Below the pieces are notes generated by a model. It was not told the origin of the DNA. It ran no database searches and saw only the letters and a program-made list of their open reading frames with translations. The position numbers and the translations under genes are program-made. From an uncultured Prevotellaceae bacterium (GTDB lineage: Bacteria > Bacteroidota > Bacteroidia > Bacteroidales > Bacteroidaceae), in NCBI GenBank assembly GCA_902790625.1, contig CADASP010000012.1, positions 62,001 to 126,000 on the forward strand: a DNA stretch of 64,000 nucleotides. The letters run 5' to 3'. Within the stretch, counting starts at the first letter, position 1. Every line of letters begins with the position of its first letter. Positions 36,183 through 45,763 of the stretch are shown here, one piece after another.

Positions 36183-36535
36183 ACATCTTCGAAATGGCTG
36201 ATGCTGGTGAGGGGCGACAGGGCTTCGTGGAGCACAATGACATGGCTGAAGAGTTGTTCCATACCCTCGTAGTGGAAGCGCAGCGGCGACAACTGCCCGA
36301 AGACGATCATCGGCCTTTCGGCCTGTAGCAGGTCGTCGAGCAGTGCTTGGGGCAGACAGTCGTAGTCGACGGCGGGGATATAGCGGTGGATGACACGCTC
36401 CTGTGGCAATTGTGGCGTGGTGAACTGAAAGAGCGGCTCGCTGAGGGGCACGTTGATATGCACGCAGGGGTGATGGTCGGCGGTGGCATCCATCAGTGCC
36501 TCGTTGACCAAGCGGTTGCAGTAAGACCATCTCCA

Positions 36536-36636
36536 AGCCCCCCCTTCTGCCCCCGAGGGGTCTACTATAGTTTTGTGAGGGGCGTTGGGTCTATCGTGCC
36601 CCCCCTCGGGGGGCGAAGGGGGGGCAGGGTGGTGCA
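36536..36636. repeat. GC-rich dispersed element causing the menD frameshift
   Basis: The segment 36536-36574 matches the metH element (9306-9344) in reverse complement at 35 of 39 positions. A second C/G-run block at 36598-36627 completes an inverted arrangement. It contains several homopolymer runs of 6-8 bases. The menD frame changes across it. Confidence 0.75.
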
Positions 36637-37042
36637 TCCTCTGGCAAATTTACGCTCTTGCTCACCCACGGAGCCAGGGCACCAGGCTGTGGCAACGTCT
36701 GGCCGTCGAGTTGTCCAATCCATTCAGCGGGACGGTCGGCCGAGATGACGATGAGCGACTGGTGCTGATAGCTGGCCTCGGCCACGGCGGGAGCCAGATT
36801 AAGCAAAGCTGTGCCGCTGGTGACACACACCACCACGGGCTGGTCGGTGGCCTGGGCAATGCCGAGGGCGAAGAAACCAGCTGAGCGCTCGTCGGTGACG
36901 GGGAAGCACTGTATGTGGGGGCACTCGTTCAGATTGTGCACGATGGGGGCGTTCCTGCTGCCTGGGCACACCACGGCGTGCTTCACTCCGTGGGCCACCA
37001 GCAGGGCGGTGAGCGTGTTGACGCTATGTTTATCAGAATACA

Positions 37043-37120
37043 TTCTCAATCTTAAGTGAAGAGTCTCTTTTAAGTGAAGAGTCTCTTTTAAGTGAAGAGT
37101 GAAGAATTTGCTACCGCATT
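37043..37120. repeat. AAGTGAAGAGTCTCTTTT tandem repeat with TTTGCTACCGCA core
   Basis: Two 18-base units followed by a partial unit and TTTGCTACCGCA, the same core found beside the GAAGAAT arrays at 25221-25237 and (reversed) at 15151. It fills the spacer between menF and menD. Confidence 0.7.
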
Positions 37121-37159
37121 TCTATCCTCCTTCCTCCCTCCACCTTCCACCCTCCACCT

Positions 37160-38203
37160 TCAACGTTCAACGTCCAACAGCCTTCGCATGGTTTCCATCT
37201 TGGCTTCGGTCTCCAGCCATTCTGTCTGTTCTTCGCTCTCTGGCAACAGTCCTCCGCCAGCGTAGAGGCGATCATCGTGCTGGGTGATTTGCATGCAGCG
37301 CAGCGACACGTAGAGGTGTGTCTGTGGCCCGTCGCCCTCGTTGATGGCCACGGGACCCATGAAGCCGCTGTAGTAAGTGCGTGGCGCATGCTCATGCTCG
37401 ACGATGAAGTGCAGCGCCTCGGCCTTGGGCAGTCCGCACACGGCGGGGGTGGGATGCAGGGCTTCCACCACGCTGCCCAGCTGTTCGCCGTCGTTCAGCT
37501 TGAAAGTGAAGTCGGTGCGCAGGTGCAGCAGATGGGCGGCCCCCACGGTGTAAGGCCCCTCCTGCACAATGTCGTGTGCTCGGTGATTCAGACATTCGGC
37601 AATGTAGGTGGCCACGTGCCGCTGCTCCTCCATGTCCTTGTGCGTCCAGTCCTGCTGCTGCCCTTCGCGCTTCGTGCCAGCCAAGGCGATGGTGTGCCAA
37701 TGGTCGGCGTTGTGCTCTATCAGTATTTCGGGCGAGGCGATGAGCCACGTGCCGGTTATAGGGGTGCTGACGAGGGCGATGAACATGCGCGGATAGAGGC
37801 GGCAAGCCAGCTGGAACACGTCGGCGGGATGGCGTTCTGGCCTTCTGGGCACGCTGCATTGGCGTGCCAGCACCAGCTTCTGAAACTCTCCTTTGTCCAA
37901 GGCGCGATGGAAGGTGGCAAAGTCGGCGGCATAGGTGGGAAGCCCCTCTCCCAGCTTCTCCCCAAGAGGGAGATGGGTAAACAGATTCGTTGGTAAAGCT
38001 ATCTGCTCCCCTTCCTGCACTGAGCGTGCGGGCCTGTCGGGGCGTATGACCACGATGGGTGTCTGTGGGGAGGCGACGAAGGGGGCGACGATGAATCCGG
38101 TGAGGGTGTGAAGCGTGGCCAGCGATGGCAGCGTCACGGCTTCGCCCTCCACCAGCGTGCAGCACTGGGCGTGGGGCATGCGATAGATGGCGAAACTGTT
38201 CAT
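37160..38203 (-). CDS. menF: Isochorismate synthase
   Basis: Converts chorismate to isochorismate, the entry step to menaquinone. The protein has 347 residues. The C-terminal chorismate-binding signature is present: FQKLVLARQ (~120), GTWLIASPEILIE (~178), IALAGTKR (~195), HLRTDFTF and LHPTPAVCGLPKAEA (~275), and YYSGFMGPV near 305. The start MNSFAIYRMPHAQC overlaps the stop of the thioesterase by 4 bases (ATGA), so the two are translationally coupled. A short segment FTHLPLGEKLGEGLPTY is encoded by inverted CTCTCCC/GGGAGA sequence and may be another repeat remnant. The last codons lie in CAACGTT-like heptamers. Downstream is the broken menD. Confidence 0.92.
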   Translation of the reverse strand: MNSFAIYRMPHAQCCTLVEGEAVTLPSLATLHTLTGFIVAPFVASPQTPIVVIRPDRPARSVQEGEQIALPTNLFTHLPLGEKLGEGLPTYAADFATFHRALDKGEFQKLVLARQCSVPRRPERHPADVFQLACRLYPRMFIALVSTPITGTWLIASPEILIEHNADHWHTIALAGTKREGQQQDWTHKDMEEQRHVATYIAECLNHRAHDIVQEGPYTVGAAHLLHLRTDFTFKLNDGEQLGSVVEALHPTPAVCGLPKAEALHFIVEHEHAPRTYYSGFMGPVAINEGDGPQTHLYVSLRCMQITQHDDRLYAGGGLLPESEEQTEWLETEAKMETMRRLLDVER

Positions 38204-38610
38204 TTGCCTTTCACGATATAGTTGGTGACGCGCACGCTGCTGATGAGGTCGCCGCTGGTGTCGTTGATGTCCACTTGCCACACGTGCAACGTTGTTCCCT
38301 TGTGGAGCAGCCGTGCATGGGCGGTCACGGTGTCGCCTTCGGCCACGGCCTTCACATGGCTGCCGCTCACCTCAATACCCACACAGGCGCTGCCGGGGCA
38401 TAGTGCCGACGACCCCACGCCTGCCACGTTCTCGGCCAATGCCAGCGACGCTCCACCGCTCAGGAATCCAAAGGGCTGGCGGTTGCGCTCGTCCACGTGC
38501 ATGCGGGCCATGCAGGTGTCGGGGTTGGGCGTTGACAGGAATTCCATGCCCAGTGCCGTGCTCAGGTTGGGCTTGCTGTTGATGATTTTGTTAATGTCGT
38601 CTACATTCAT
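38200..38610 (-). CDS. Hotdog-fold thioesterase, probable DHNA-CoA thioesterase
   Basis: Cytoplasmic PaaI-type hotdog thioesterase of 136 residues. The segment NRQPFGFLSGGASLALAENVAGVGS (~43-67) is the hotdog helix with the catalytic acidic residue, followed by GIEVSGSHVKAVAEGDTVTAHARLLHKG. In many bacteria such an enzyme (MenI) hydrolyses 1,4-dihydroxy-2-naphthoyl-CoA. The 4-base overlap with menF supports that role here, though the substrate is inferred. The start is ATG 38610, 7 bases downstream of the GH2 stop, so read-through from the GH3-GH2 genes is possible. Confidence 0.85.
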   Translation of the reverse strand: MNVDDINKIINSKPNLSTALGMEFLSTPNPDTCMARMHVDERNRQPFGFLSGGASLALAENVAGVGSSALCPGSACVGIEVSGSHVKAVAEGDTVTAHARLLHKGTTLHVWQVDINDTSGDLISSVRVTNYIVKGK

Positions 38611-38617
38611 TCTTCAC

Positions 38618-40441
38618 CTACTTCTTCTCATACCATTGTTTCAGCACGTAGAAGGCTTTCTTCTTCTCGCCATTGTCGGAGAAGAGGCCCTTGCGGTTGT
38701 AGTAGTCCTGGATGCCGTCGAGGACTCGGCGCGGCGAGCGGAAGTCCTTCAGTATCCATGGCGTGGTGCCGCTGAGGCCTTCAATCTTGTCGAGCATGGC
38801 GGTGTTCTGTATGTAGAGGTTCTCTTGGAACTCCTCCGTCCAGCGCTGGTTCTTCTCTCCATGAAGTCCGTACTTGGCGCCGCCGCCAAACTCCGAAACA
38901 ATGGCGGGCTTGTCGTAGGGAATCTCCCACTCCATCTTCGGGGCGTCGTTCACGTCGCGATACCAGCCGATGTACTGGTTGAAGCTGACCACATCGACAT
39001 ACTGGTGCATGTTGTCCTGCAGACGGTTCTTGTAGTTGGATGCTCCCGTCACCTCCATCGCCATCGAGATGAGGCGCGAGGTGTCGAGGCTGCGGGCATG
39101 CTGTGCCAGCCGGCTCAGGAAGTTGTCGCGCTCGGCAGAGTGGGGCGTCTCGTTGGCGATGCTCCAGATGATGATGTTGGCGCGGTTCTCGTCGCGGCGA
39201 ATCATGTCGGTGAGCTGGCGCTCAGCGTTGGCATAGGTGCCCGGATTCTTCCAAGCGATGGTCCAGTAGCAGGGAATCTCGCTCCACACCATGATGCCCA
39301 TGCGCTCGGCCTCGCGCACGGCATACTCGTTGTGTGGATAGTGGGCCAGTCGCACAAAGTTGCAGCCCAGCTCCTTCGCCCAGCTCAGCAGCTCGTGGGC
39401 ATCGGCGGTGCTGTTGGCGCGGCCGCCGCCGTGGGCTTTCTCCTCGTGGATGCTGATGCCTTTGAGGAAGATGGGCTGGCCATTGAGCAGGATTTGCTTG
39501 CCGAGAGCCTCGATGGTGCGGAAGCCGATGTCGTCAGCGATGATATCGCTGACCACCGAACTATTGGCACTGCTGAGCGACAGCGCCACGCGATAGAGCT
39601 TGGGGTTGCTGGGCGACCAGAGGGATAGTTTCTTGGCGGGCACCGTGATGGTCAGGCTGGCATATCCTTTGTCGTCGGTGACGAGTGGTTCATTCACATT
39701 CAGCTCAGGGATGAGCAGTGTCAGCCTGCGACCGGCAATAGGCTGGTTGAGCTGCACGCCGACGGCAATCTCGCGTTTCTTGGCTTTGGCATCGGCCTTT
39801 TTCAGCTCCAGCTTGTAGTTCTCCACATAGGTTTCAGGCACGTCGACGAGGAGCACGTCGCGGGTGATGCCGCCATAGTTCCACCAGTCGAAGATTTGCG
39901 TGGGCACGGCTTCGGCCTTGCGCTTGTTGTCGACCTTCACGATGACGAAGTTCTCGCCAGGGCGCAGCTGGTTGGTGATGTCGAAGTTGAAAGGTGTGAA
40001 GCCACCGATGTGGCGACCCACCAGCTCACCGTTCACATATACGATGGCCTCGTAGTTCACGGCACCGAAATACAGCAGCGTGCGATGGCCTTCCTTCTTT
40101 TCATGGTGGAACGATTTCTTGAACCACACGGTGCCTTCGTAGAAGAAGAGGCGCTCGTCTTGTGTATTCCAGTCGCCGGGCACCTGCATCTCGGCTGCTT
40201 TGTCGAAGTCGTACTCGATGAGGTCTTCAGGCTTTTGTGGCTTGGCGTTGCGGAAGAATCCCCAGCGTGTGGGGTTCATGCGATAGTCGTAGTAGCCTTC
40301 TTCCTGCACGTCGACGATGTAGTGCCAGGGGCCGTTGAGCGATGTGGTTTTTCGTGCCATGGCGTTCTGCAGCAGGGGCACTTCGGCTGCTTGCGTGGCG
40401 AGGGTGACCAGCAGCATCAGGGTTGATAACAGTTTCTTCAT
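38618..40441 (-). CDS. GH2 family glycosidase, beta-glucuronidase-like
   Basis: Predicted exported glycosidase of 607 residues with a signal peptide (MKKLLSTLMLLVTLATQA). Domains in order: sugar-binding jelly roll (~40-215, FGAVNYEAIVYVNGELVGRH), immunoglobulin-like domain (~215-320) and TIM barrel. The acid/base Glu is in IIWSIANETPHS (~430) and the nucleophile Glu in PAIVSEFGGGAKYG near 508. A YNRKGLF segment close to the C-terminus fits the N-x-K motif that marks beta-glucuronidases within GH2, so glucuronide hydrolysis is more likely than galactosidase. It lies 16 bases downstream of the GH3 gene, suggesting joint use on a plant or host glycan. Confidence 0.9.
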   Translation of the reverse strand: MKKLLSTLMLLVTLATQAAEVPLLQNAMARKTTSLNGPWHYIVDVQEEGYYDYRMNPTRWGFFRNAKPQKPEDLIEYDFDKAAEMQVPGDWNTQDERLFFYEGTVWFKKSFHHEKKEGHRTLLYFGAVNYEAIVYVNGELVGRHIGGFTPFNFDITNQLRPGENFVIVKVDNKRKAEAVPTQIFDWWNYGGITRDVLLVDVPETYVENYKLELKKADAKAKKREIAVGVQLNQPIAGRRLTLLIPELNVNEPLVTDDKGYASLTITVPAKKLSLWSPSNPKLYRVALSLSSANSSVVSDIIADDIGFRTIEALGKQILLNGQPIFLKGISIHEEKAHGGGRANSTADAHELLSWAKELGCNFVRLAHYPHNEYAVREAERMGIMVWSEIPCYWTIAWKNPGTYANAERQLTDMIRRDENRANIIIWSIANETPHSAERDNFLSRLAQHARSLDTSRLISMAMEVTGASNYKNRLQDNMHQYVDVVSFNQYIGWYRDVNDAPKMEWEIPYDKPAIVSEFGGGAKYGLHGEKNQRWTEEFQENLYIQNTAMLDKIEGLSGTTPWILKDFRSPRRVLDGIQDYYNRKGLFSDNGEKKKAFYVLKQWYEKK

Positions 40442-40457
40442 CGTTATTTGCGTTTTT

Positions 40458-42893
40458 TCATTTATCATTTTTATTTAGGCCGAAGGCCGCATCAAGTATG
40501 CTCAGCCGCTTCAGTTCTTGCTGCGGAGCCATCACGTTGTTCACCTCTTCGGTGTATTCGCCCACCTTGGCGGTGGCGGTGGCCCGCACCTCGCGGCTGT
40601 TGGCGGCGAAGCTGAAGGTGTAGATGCCGGCCTCGGTGAGCCAGCGGCAGCCGTTCTCGTCGAACGAGGCCAGGTCGCGGCGCTGCAGCTGCATGGTGAG
40701 CGTCTGGCTCTCGCCGGGCTGCAGATGGCGCGTCTTGGCGAAGGCTTTCAACTCGTGGACAGGCTTCTCGATGTGGCCGCGTGGGGCGCTGACATACACC
40801 TGCACCACCTCCTTGCCGGCCACGCTGCCCGTGTTGCTCACGGTGATGGAGAGCGTGATGGCATCGCCCTGCACCTTCACCACGGGTTTCTGATATTGGA
40901 ACGTGGTGTAGCTGAGGCCATAGCCGAAGGGGTAGGCCACGGCGCGCTGGAAGGTGTCGAAGAAGCGGTAGCCCACGTAGATGTCCTCCTCGTGGTTGAC
41001 GTAGTCGACGAAGGGGATAGGCATTCCCCACGACTCCATGCTGGTGTAGGAGTACATGTCGTAGCCCGTGGGGAAGTTCTTCGTAGAGGGATGGTCGGTG
41101 GCAGCGATGGGCCACGTCATGGTGAGGCGTCCGCTGGGGTTGGCTCGCCCAGTGAGCACGTCGGCCACGCTGTTGCCGCCTTCCATGCCCGGTTGCCATG
41201 CCACCAGGATGGCGTCGGCGCGGTCGCGCCACGAGGCGGTCTCTATCACGCTGCCGCTGTTGATGATGACGATGACGGGCTTGCCCTGTGCGTGGAACTG
41301 GTCGCTGACGCGGAATATCATGTCCCTCTCGGTGGCGCTCAGGTTGAACTCGCCCTCAATCATGCGGTCGATGCCCTCGCCGGCTTGTCTGCCGATGGTG
41401 ATGATGGCGGCGTCGGCCTCCTGCACCTCGTGTTGCACACAGCGCTCGCTGATTTCAATCTCGTCGAGCTTGGGCTTGCCCGTGTTCAGAAACCACATCA
41501 TCGGGTTCATGTCGGCCTTGAGCTTCACGCTGGCATATTTCACGTAGCTCTGGTAAATCTCGGTGAGCAGCGGTGTGGTGCTGATGCCCACGTTCTTCAA
41601 GCCCTGAACCATGTCGACCACATAAGGCACGTTGACGGCACCCGAACCCAGTCCGCCGAAGAAGAAGTCGTAGCTGTTGACACCGAAGAGGGCCACGTTG
41701 AAACCACTCTTTGTCCCTTCCTTGCTTGTGGAGTTGGGGTTCAGTGGCAGACAACCGTTGTTCTTCAGCAGCACCATACCTTCAGTGGCGCTCTGGCGGG
41801 TGATGGCGGCGTGGGCCTTCAGGTCGGGCTTGTTAGAGAACTTGTAGCCCTTGAAGCGAGGTGTCTTCACGATGTATTCCAATATGCGGCGCACGTTGCG
41901 GTCAACGTCGGCCATGTTCAGCCGCCCCTCTTTCACGTCGCGCACGATGTCTTCCACCTGTGCCGGATAGCCGGGCATCAGCATGTCGTTGCCGGCGCTC
42001 ACCTCCTGAGCCACGGGCAGTCCCTCGCGCTTGCCTATCCAGTCGGTCTCCACAATGCCCTTGTAGCCCCACTCATCGCGCAGAATGGTGGTCAGCATGT
42101 CGTGGTTGCCTTGCGCATAGACGCCGTTGATGATGTTATAGCTCGACATGATGGTCCAGGGCTGGCTCTGCCGCACCATCATCTCGAAGCCGCGCAGATA
42201 GAGCTCGCGCAGTGCGCGCTGGCTCACTCGCTCGTCTACGCGTGTGCGGTCGTTCTCCTGCGAGTTCACTGCAAAGTGCTTGGGACTGGTGCCCACGCCC
42301 TGGCTCTGTATGCCTTTCACCATGGCGGTGCCGATGATGCCCGTGACGACAGGGTCTTCGCTGTAGTACTCGAAGTTGCGGCCGCAGAGTGGATTGCGAT
42401 GCAGGTTCATGCCGGGGCCGAGGATGACGTCGCAGCCATATTCCAGCGTCTCGTTGCCGATGGCCTCGCCCACCTGCTCCACCAGTTCGGTGTTCCACGT
42501 GCATGCAAGACAGGTGCCCACAGGGAAGCCCGTGGCGGCATAGCTGGCGGGGTCGCCCTCGCGCTTGGCATCGATGTGCACGCCGGCCGGGCCATCGGTC
42601 ATCACGGTGGCGGGGATGCCCAGACGGGGTATGGCCACGGTGATGCCGGCGGCACCCGGCACCAGCTTCTTCTGGTTGCCCAGCATGGCACCGCTGCCCA
42701 CAAAGTCGTTGTGGCCGCCGCCCACCAGCAGCTGTGCTTTCTCCTCGAGGGTCATGGCCTTCACGACAGCGTCGATGTTGGTGGCGCTGAGTTGTGGCGC
42801 ATTGTCGTTGATGCCAGAAGTGCCTTGGTCGGCCATGCTGGCCATGGGCATGAGCGCAAAGCCCAATGCCGCGATGTGGTGTATTTTCTTCAT
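40458..42893 (-). CDS. GH3 family beta-glucosidase
   Basis: Predicted periplasmic beta-glucosidase or related exo-enzyme of 811 residues with a signal peptide (MKKIHHIAALGFALMPMASMA). The N-terminal barrel has ATVMTDGPAGVHI (~95), GTSPKHFAVNSQENDR (~205) and the nucleophile Asp in GYKGIVETDWIG near 285. The second domain (~370-640) has EGMVLLKNNGCLPLN and the acid/base region. The fibronectin III-like C-terminal domain begins near 670 (EVVQVYVSAP, FDENGCRWLTEAGIYTF). It lies 34 bases downstream of uvrB and 16 upstream of the GH2 gene. The specificity (glucose, xylose) cannot be read from sequence. Confidence 0.93.
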   Translation of the reverse strand: MKKIHHIAALGFALMPMASMADQGTSGINDNAPQLSATNIDAVVKAMTLEEKAQLLVGGGHNDFVGSGAMLGNQKKLVPGAAGITVAIPRLGIPATVMTDGPAGVHIDAKREGDPASYAATGFPVGTCLACTWNTELVEQVGEAIGNETLEYGCDVILGPGMNLHRNPLCGRNFEYYSEDPVVTGIIGTAMVKGIQSQGVGTSPKHFAVNSQENDRTRVDERVSQRALRELYLRGFEMMVRQSQPWTIMSSYNIINGVYAQGNHDMLTTILRDEWGYKGIVETDWIGKREGLPVAQEVSAGNDMLMPGYPAQVEDIVRDVKEGRLNMADVDRNVRRILEYIVKTPRFKGYKFSNKPDLKAHAAITRQSATEGMVLLKNNGCLPLNPNSTSKEGTKSGFNVALFGVNSYDFFFGGLGSGAVNVPYVVDMVQGLKNVGISTTPLLTEIYQSYVKYASVKLKADMNPMMWFLNTGKPKLDEIEISERCVQHEVQEADAAIITIGRQAGEGIDRMIEGEFNLSATERDMIFRVSDQFHAQGKPVIVIINSGSVIETASWRDRADAILVAWQPGMEGGNSVADVLTGRANPSGRLTMTWPIAATDHPSTKNFPTGYDMYSYTSMESWGMPIPFVDYVNHEEDIYVGYRFFDTFQRAVAYPFGYGLSYTTFQYQKPVVKVQGDAITLSITVSNTGSVAGKEVVQVYVSAPRGHIEKPVHELKAFAKTRHLQPGESQTLTMQLQRRDLASFDENGCRWLTEAGIYTFSFAANSREVRATATAKVGEYTEEVNNVMAPQQELKRLSILDAAFGLNKNDK

Positions 42894-42927
42894 GGGGGGT
42901 TGATGGAGTTAATGGGGTTGAATATGG

Positions 42928-44955
42928 CTATTTCAATTCTAATTCCTTTTGCAGACGGATGATTTCGTCGCGATACTGGGCTGCCTGCAGGAAGTCGAGC
43001 TGCTTGGCGGCCTCCTTCATGCGGCGGGTGGTCTCGGCGATGAGCTTCTCCATCTGTGGGCGTGTCATCTGCTCCACGATGGGGTCGGCGGCAATGTCGA
43101 TGGTTGATGGTTCGGCATTGAATGCCGAGCGCTGCAGCTCGCGGATGTCAGGACGGTCATTGCGGTTGAGGGCGCCAGTAGCCAGCTCTTTCACTATCTG
43201 CGTGGGTGTGATGCCGTGCTGCTCGTTGTAGAGCAGCTGCTTGGTGCGGCGGCGGTTGGTCTCGTCGATGGTCTCCTGCATGGAGCCGGTGATGGTGTCG
43301 GCATACATGATGACGCGCCCATTGACGTTGCGGGCGGCACGACCGGCCGTCTGCACCAGACTGCGGCGGCTGCGCAAAAAGCCCTCCTTGTCGGCATCGA
43401 GGATGGCCACCAGCGACACCTCGGGCAGGTCGAGGCCCTCGCGCAGCAGGTTCACGCCCACCAGCACATCGTATTCTCCGCTGCGCAGTCCCGCCAGAAT
43501 CTTCACGCGGTCCAGCGTGCCCACGTCGCTGTGGATGTAGGCCGTGGGCACGTCGTGGGCCAACAGGTATTCGCTCAGCTCCTCGGCCATGCGCTTGGTG
43601 AGGGTGGTCACCAGCACGCGCTCGTGGCGCTCGCGCCGCTGGCGTATCTCTTCCATCAGGTCGTCGATTTGATGCTCCGAGGGGCGCACCTCTATCTCTG
43701 GGTCGAGCAGACCCGTGGGGCGTATCAGCTGCTCCACCACCACGCCCTCGGCCTCGGCCAGCTCATAGTCGGCGGGCGTGGCCGAGACGTAGATGACCTG
43801 GTGCACCATCTGCTGGAACTCCTGGAAGGTGAGGGGACGGTTGTCGAAGGCGGCGGGCAGGCGGAAGCCATACTCCACCAGATTGGTCTTGCGGGCACGG
43901 TCGCCGCCATACATGGCACCTATCTGCGGCACCGAGACGTGGCTCTCGTCGATGAAAAGCAGGAAGTCGCGGGGGAAGAAGTCGAGCAGACAATAGGGGC
44001 GCTCGCCTGCCTTGCGCCCGTCGAAATAGCGCGAGTAGTTCTCGATGCCCGAGCAGTGGCCCAGCTCCTTGATCATCTCCATGTCGTACTCCACGCGCTC
44101 TTTGATGCGAGCAGCCTTCAGCTCGTCGCCCAGCTCTTGGAAGAAGGCCACCTGCTTCACCAAGTCGTCCTGAATGTCGTGGATGGCCTTCTGCGTCTGC
44201 TCTTCGGTGGTCATGAAGAGGTTGGCGGGGTAGAGCTTGTAGTCGGCATAGCGGCCCAGGCGGTCCATCGTCACGGGGTCCAGCTCTTCTATGCTGTCAA
44301 TCTCGTCGTCCCAGAACGTCACGCGCAGCACAATCTCGTTGTAGGCCATGTAGATGTCTACCGTGTCGCCCTTCACGCGGAAGTTGCCGCGCTCCAGTGT
44401 CAGGTCGTTGCGCACATAGAGCGACTGCACCAGTTTGCGCAGCAGCACGTTGCGGTCGATGCTCTGCCCTTGGCGAATCTCTATCACGTTCTCCGACAGC
44501 GCGTTGGGGCTCCCCATGCCGTAGATGCACGAGATAGACGACACCACGACCACGTCTCTGCGCCCCGACAGCAGCGCCGAAACGGCGCTCAGGCGCAATC
44601 GGTCTATCTCCTGGTTGATGGCCAGGTCTTTCTCGATATAGGTGTCGGTGTGGGGCAGGTAGGCCTCGGGCTGGTAGTAGTCGTAGTAGCTGACGTAGTA
44701 CTCCACGGCGTTTTCGGGGAAGAACCCGCGCATCTCCTCATAGAGCTGCGCCGCCAGCGTCTTGTTGTGGCTCAGGATAAGGGTGGGGCGGTTCACCTGG
44801 GCGATGACGTTGGCCATGGTGAACGTCTTGCCCGAACCGGTGACGCCCAGCAGCACCTGCGAGCGGTCGCCGCGCAGCACGCCGTCGGTGAGCTGGCGGA
44901 TGGCTTCAGGCTGGTCGCCCGTGGGCTGGTATTTCGATGTGAGCTTGAATTTCAT
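42928..44955 (-). CDS. uvrB: UvrABC excinuclease subunit B
   Basis: DNA-damage recognition helicase-like subunit of nucleotide excision repair, 675 residues, standard length. Landmarks: [20 protein letters not shown] at the start, Walker [16 protein letters not shown] (~37), the DNA-clamping beta-hairpin [16 protein letters not shown] near 92, DESH (~338), [14 protein letters not shown] (~415), helicase motifs [14 protein letters not shown] and [12 protein letters not shown], and a C-terminal UVR domain that binds UvrC ([17 protein letters not shown]). The frame extends upstream to 45492 but that part only overlaps the cupin gene. The start at 44955 is the family start. Confidence 0.97.
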   Translation of the reverse strand: MKFKLTSKYQPTGDQPEAIRQLTDGVLRGDRSQVLLGVTGSGKTFTMANVIAQVNRPTLILSHNKTLAAQLYEEMRGFFPENAVEYYVSYYDYYQPEAYLPHTDTYIEKDLAINQEIDRLRLSAVSALLSGRRDVVVVSSISCIYGMGSPNALSENVIEIRQGQSIDRNVLLRKLVQSLYVRNDLTLERGNFRVKGDTVDIYMAYNEIVLRVTFWDDEIDSIEELDPVTMDRLGRYADYKLYPANLFMTTEEQTQKAIHDIQDDLVKQVAFFQELGDELKAARIKERVEYDMEMIKELGHCSGIENYSRYFDGRKAGERPYCLLDFFPRDFLLFIDESHVSVPQIGAMYGGDRARKTNLVEYGFRLPAAFDNRPLTFQEFQQMVHQVIYVSATPADYELAEAEGVVVEQLIRPTGLLDPEIEVRPSEHQIDDLMEEIRQRRERHERVLVTTLTKRMAEELSEYLLAHDVPTAYIHSDVGTLDRVKILAGLRSGEYDVLVGVNLLREGLDLPEVSLVAILDADKEGFLRSRRSLVQTAGRAARNVNGRVIMYADTITGSMQETIDETNRRRTKQLLYNEQHGITPTQIVKELATGALNRNDRPDIRELQRSAFNAEPSTIDIAADPIVEQMTRPQMEKLIAETTRRMKEAAKQLDFLQAAQYRDEIIRLQKELELK

Positions 44956-44999
44956 TTCGTGCGCAAAGGTGCAAGAATACGATGGCCTGTCGAGTGGCG

Positions 45000-45509
45000 C
45001 TATTCCAATGGAATGTCGGGATGCTGAACAGCCAGCGGCAGGTCTTTCTGCGAGAGGTAGAACATGTAGAGGACGACGGGCTTTGTGCCGCGGTTCTCGC
45101 CGTGGTGGACCGTTCCCACCATCTCGACGACAGCCTCGCCCTCGTGGACTACTTTCTCCTGGCCGTCCTGTCCGATAATGGTCAGCTCGCCCTGAACCAG
45201 CACACCGTAGTTCATTGCTACATGATGGTGCCATCCCAGTTTCTGACCGGCAGGAAACACATATTTCACGGCCACCAGTTCCGGGCGTCCCTGCGGATAG
45301 TCGGGCAATTCTGCGCCGTCCCAGCTTTGGCTGGTGCGTATCAGTTCGGTAGCCTCGACTTGCTGTTGCGCCGCAACGCCGTTCTCGGTCTGACCAAGCG
45401 TTTCCTCCGTCGCCGGGATGTTGGTGCTGGATTTCTTGCACGAAGTCAGCGCATTCTGGCCAAGGATGATGAGAGTGGCGGTCAGCACACAATAGAGAAT
45501 CCTTTTCAT
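45000..45509 (-). CDS. Cupin domain lipoprotein
   Basis: Predicted lipoprotein of 169 residues: signal peptide MKRILYCVLTATLIILGQNALTSC with a lipobox (ALTSC). A single cupin domain follows, with the metal-binding motif 1 GQKLGWHHHVAMNYGVLVQGELTI and a later VGTVHHGENRGTKPVVLYMFYL. The cupin reaction or ligand cannot be told. It has a good promoter (TTG, 20-base spacer, TATCTTTG on the minus strand) and lies 44 bases upstream of uvrB, at the head of the long minus-strand block. Confidence 0.85.
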   Translation of the reverse strand: MKRILYCVLTATLIILGQNALTSCKKSSTNIPATEETLGQTENGVAAQQQVEATELIRTSQSWDGAELPDYPQGRPELVAVKYVFPAGQKLGWHHHVAMNYGVLVQGELTIIGQDGQEKVVHEGEAVVEMVGTVHHGENRGTKPVVLYMFYLSQKDLPLAVQHPDIPLE

Positions 45510-45559
45510 TGTCTTTTCTGTTTTTATGGTATCGTTTTCGAATCGATGCAATTGTGGTG

Positions 45560-45590
45560 CAAAGATAGCCAAAAAAAGTGGTATAGGCAA
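45560..45590 (-). promoter_or_regulatory. Bacteroidota promoter for the cupin-uvrB block
   Basis: On the minus strand: -33 TTG (45588-45590), 20-base spacer, -7 TATCTTTG (45560-45567), 50 bases before the cupin ATG. Confidence 0.7.
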
Positions 45591-45763
45591 GGATATGTCT
45601 GCTTTTTTATGGATTGACGAGCAGAATGAGTCCTTTTTCCGATGCTATACGTCCCGTAATTGTTCTGCGAATCCATTATCTGCCATCAGCATCAGATGCA
45701 CTTCGATGCGGATAATCATTTATGAAAGAATGTTAAGTTGGAGGTGAAAATGAATAATCAACC

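Larger units (their letters stand above)
35249..37043 (-). pseudogene. menD: menD (SEPHCHC synthase), disrupted by repeat insertions
   Basis: Thiamine-diphosphate enzyme of menaquinone synthesis that joins isochorismate and 2-oxoglutarate. The N-terminal part (36591-37043) has [34 protein letters not shown] and [15 protein letters not shown]. It then runs into a GC-rich element and stops. The rest (35249 to ~36520) continues in another frame from WSYCNRLVNEAL, with NRGVNGIEGSLSTAAGF, IGDLSFFYDQNAL and LLNNGHGAIFDHLPG. Two GTGAGTG tracts are read in frame (35723-35791, 36113-36182). The C-terminus ends in a similar tract right after RPRLLEV. The enzyme may be inactive, frame-switched by slippage at C/G runs, or affected by an assembly error. 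It lies downstream of menF. Confidence 0.82.

Noticed and set aside
40518..42962. 814-codon plus-strand frame opposite the GH3 gene
   Set aside because: Antisense shadow. The product is rich in His, Val and Ala with no family features, while the minus-strand GH3 protein has all its motifs.
44956..45492. N-terminal extension of UvrB
   Set aside because: The extra 179 residues overlap the cupin gene in another frame, and UvrB starts at [19 protein letters not shown] in the family.
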